Source: UBA4675 sp964601265
GTDB lineage: Bacteria > Bacillota > Clostridia > Christensenellales > Borkfalkiaceae
Reading direction: 5' to 3'
Length of the DNA stretch: 29,419 nt
Assembly (NCBI GenBank): GCA_964601265.1
Contig: CAZRMT010000010.1
Location: 1-29,419 of the forward strand
Part shown: positions 28,030-29,419 of the stretch, piece after piece
Layout of the letters: the number at the start of each line of letters is the position of its first letter
Numbering within the stretch: position 1 is the stretch's first letter
Position numbers and translations under genes: made by a program
Notes under the pieces: model-generated
The model's input: only the letters and a program-made list of their open reading frames with translations
The model's database searches: none
What the model was told of the DNA's origin: nothing

Positions 28030-28118
28030 GGGAAGTCTACGTTAAAATGTGCCAAGCGGTCTTCCCTGTCAATGCGCAATGCCATTGCTTCCGTACCTAC
28101 GGACTCTAGGGCACGTTT
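28030..28118 (+). ncRNA. Candidate structured RNA after the HNH locus
   Basis: A closing stem, AAATGTGCC (28045-28053) with GGCACGTTT (28110-28118), 9 bp with one G-U, encloses two perfect hairpins: GCAAT-gcc-ATTGC (28076-28088) and CCGTA-cc-TACGG (28091-28102). An alternative stem, GGGAAG (28030-28035) with CTTCCC (28061-28066), competes with the 5' part. The region has higher GC than its surroundings. It sits 26 nt upstream of the start of a decayed ORF with RBS AAGAGGTG, so it could be a 5' leader or an element end. No family is recognised. Confidence 0.45.
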
Positions 28119-28143
28119 ATAATTTATCACAAGAGGTGTTTTG

Positions 28144-28368
28144 ATGTTAAATATTTTTAGCAAATATAAAAATAATTATCGGGTGTTAAAGTTGTTAGTT
28201 CTGAAAAAGCTTTTGTTTATAATCCTAAAATAGGAAAATATGATTTACCAAGTCCAAATATGGATTTTGTAGTTAAAAATGATGTATGGAACTAATTATA
28301 TCTTACCTTTTAATTTAACAGAGCGTGACATAAAAAAAGACATGTGCACAAATAAAAAAAGTGGCTAA
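28144..28368 (+). pseudogene. Frameshifted small gene remnant
   Basis: ATG 28144 with RBS AAGAGGTG begins MLNIFSKYKNNY. The sensible reading then moves to another frame near 28180 (SGVKVVSSEKAFVYNPKIGK, YDLPSPNMDFVVKND) and back to the first frame near 28282 (MYGTNYILPFNLTERDIKKD, MCTNKKSG), stopping at 28368. Two compensating shifts within 225 bp point to decay of a roughly 75-codon gene or gene end. The family is not recognised. Confidence 0.5.
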
Positions 28369-28425
28369 AAACCACTTTAAAAAGTTTTTAATAACTTTTT
28401 TCACTTTTCGGATATGAAAAGTGGC
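28355..28425 (+). repeat. Two tandem hairpins after the frameshifted remnant
   Basis: AAAGTGG/CCACTTT (28358-28364 with 28372-28378) and CACTTTTC/GAAAAGTG (28402-28409 with 28416-28423) follow each other. A T-run (28395-28401) lies between them, so the first may act as a weak terminator. Both stems share the AAAGTG/CACTTT core. Confidence 0.45.
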
Positions 28426-28500
28426 GTTTGATAAACCATATAAAAATTATTTTTATACAGCGCTTATCACTTGCAACGATATTATATATTTATTTTTTAT

Positions 28501-28925
28501 ATAAAGTCAACTAATTTTTAGCAAAAAAACAATAACGTAGACCGTATTGTCGGAACTACGCATTTATACGAAAAGGAAAAGTCAAACAAAATCCGTAATG
28601 GTAAATTAAGGTTTTTTCAATTTGGCGGACAAAACAAGCCTAGCGGTGTCTATTGTCATTATTACAAATTAAGTGTTGATAACAAACCATTTAAAATCAA
28701 AGACTTTAAAAAATCGTCTTATACGATACAAGAAAGTCAAGCTCAATCAATATTCGCTTTTGCAAAAGATAAAAGAAGGTAAAAAGGGTAAAAAAAAGCA
28801 GTCAACGCTTACGAATAAAGTGCGCACGCCGTAAGGTTGAGACCAAAAAAAAGTAACTTTTTTATTAGTAGGTAAACATATGTTACCGCATTAGTTTATA
28901 AAAGTCAACTAATTTTAACAAAAAA
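28501..28925 (+). repeat. Pair of about 26-bp direct repeats flanking a gene fragment
   Basis: ATAAAGTCAACTAATTTTT followed by AGCAAAAAAA (28501-28529) recurs as ATAAAAGTCAACTAATTTT followed by AACAAAAAA (28898-28925). The copies differ by one-base indels and one substitution. They enclose about 370 bp that includes an open-frame fragment with no start. This looks like a recombination or insertion scar. Confidence 0.6.
28522..28782 (+). pseudogene. 5'-truncated coding fragment
   Basis: An open frame runs from 28522, directly after an in-frame TAG inside the direct repeat, to TAA 28782. It has protein-like composition (VDRIVGTTHLYEKEKSNK, GKLRFFQFGGQNKPSGVYCH, YYKLSVDNKPFKIKDFKKSS) but no start codon or RBS. 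It is probably the C-terminal end of a gene whose 5' part was lost at the repeat. The family is not recognised. Confidence 0.5.
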
Positions 28926-29062
28926 TATTTTGCTTATTAGTAAAATTCCACAAAGCGGTTATGCTCACTGCAGGTGTATTAAGTTCTTGTCGCCAAACAA
29001 AACTAAACGAGGAAACGAGTGTTTCCCGTTCGGGAGATGTAAAAATTACGAGGTAAAAGAAA
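28783..29062 (+). other. Stem-rich non-coding stretch upstream of the last remnant
   Basis: Short self-complementary segments include AAAAAAGT-a-ACTTTTTT near 28850 and GGTAaACATATGTtACC (28871-28887). A cluster at 29009-29051 has GGAAAC/GTTTCC, CCCG/CGGG and GTAA/TTAC. The last cluster lies just before the GAGG RBS of the remnant at 29063, so it could be the leader or left-end RNA region of a mobile element. No complete gene is seen. Confidence 0.35.
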
Positions 29063-29385
29063 ATGACAAAAGAAAAAGTATTAGAGTTGTTGCAAAAACA
29101 AGCAAGCACGTTTCGGTTGCAAAGTTGAAATCTATTAAGATTTTTGACGAAAACGGTAAAAACGCAGATAAAGCACTAGTTGAAATAAACGCTGGAAGAT
29201 ATGGTTTAGAAAAACGAACGGGTGTTGATTTTCAACGTTTTAGTAAAAATCGTATGTCGGGCAAGCCTTTAGAATTAAGTGATAAAAGGGTTTTCCCCGA
29301 ACAGAAAGAGCGGTTTGTTTTGGGTAGTCACGATTTATCTCGAGCAATAAAACATACAAGAATGAATAAATATCCACCAGCCTAG
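29063..29385 (+). pseudogene. Frameshifted remnant near a mobile-element-like end
   Basis: ATG 29063 with RBS GAGG gives MTKEKVLELLQKQ, but this frame stops at 29128. The neighbouring frame is open through to TAG 29385 (SKHVSVAKLKSIKIFDENGK, ALVEINAGRYGLEKRTGVDF, QRFSKNRMSGKPLELSDKRV, ending RMNKYPPA). One frameshift near 29100-29110 would join them into a protein of about 107 residues. It is not recognised. The TAG stop lies within a terminator-like hairpin, as at the ends of some compact insertion elements. Confidence 0.5.
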
Positions 29386-29417
29386 CTGGTGGTTTTTCAT
29401 TTTCGGGCAATTAGCCC
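29374..29417 (+). terminator. Terminator-like hairpin and second hairpin at the window end
   Basis: CCACCAGC (29374-29381) and GCTGGTGG (29385-29392) with a 3-nt loop are followed by TTTTT (29393-29397). Then GGGC (29405-29408) and GCCC (29414-29417) form a second small hairpin. The two closely spaced hairpins at the end of a small ORF resemble a right end of IS200/IS605-like elements, though this is resemblance only. Confidence 0.6.
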
Positions 29418-29419
29418 TA

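Overview
This window looks like a chromosomal segment of a low-GC Gram-positive bacterium (Bacillota, class Clostridia, probably an uncultured gut lineage). The reasons are consensus sigma-A-type promoters (TTGnnn-17-TATAAT), strong AGGAGG ribosome binding sites, lipobox lipoproteins, a rubrerythrin and the Firmicute order rpsB-tsf-pyrH-frr-uppS-cdsA-dxr-rseP. The taxonomic placement is inferred from gene content and style, not from a marker-gene comparison.

Layout. 1-98 is the C-terminal end of ychF. 167-2338 is an accessory cassette between ychF and gpsA: a WYL-domain regulator with a tiny Lys/Arg-rich companion on the minus strand, and a divergent three-gene operon (a small basic protein, then two acidic ones). 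The two promoters share an intergenic region with three copies of TGTCTAC, a likely autoregulated switch. 2414-4487 holds gpsA and a rubrerythrin. 4496-8000 (minus) holds a cyclophilin-like lipoprotein and an envelope-stress-like cluster with a YdjG-type zinc-ribbon membrane protein, a DUF1858 protein and a YdjI-type SPFH protein. 8178-15619 (minus) is one long housekeeping operon covering translation (rpsB, tsf, frr), UMP kinase (pyrH), envelope lipid and isoprenoid synthesis (uppS, cdsA, dxr), the site-2 protease rseP and a Cys-rich mini membrane protein. It is interrupted by intrinsic terminators before pyrH and before dxr. 15666-19680 (plus) carries galK, purA and radA, with a terminator touching the radA ribosome binding site.

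19681-26663 is surface and accessory DNA. It holds hairpin-rich interspersed repeats, a 1138-residue secreted protein co-transcribed with a 38-residue DVITASG-type peptide and a small lipoprotein, a 552-bp repeat island with a tandem hairpin array built on GATTTCAT, a propeller-like lipoprotein and a small Lys/Pro-rich protein.

26664-29419 looks like acquired and partly decayed DNA. An HNH endonuclease gene has its own promoter, a foldable about 130-nt leader and an oddly placed Shine-Dalgarno sequence. It is followed by a second foldable region, three frameshifted or truncated gene remnants, a pair of direct repeats, and a double-hairpin end at the window edge.

The best candidates for something undescribed are the WYL-controlled cassette (167-2338), the leader RNA plus HNH nuclease unit (26764-27986), the GATTTCAT hairpin array (24371-24461) and the DVITASG peptide/surface-protein operon (20206-24073).
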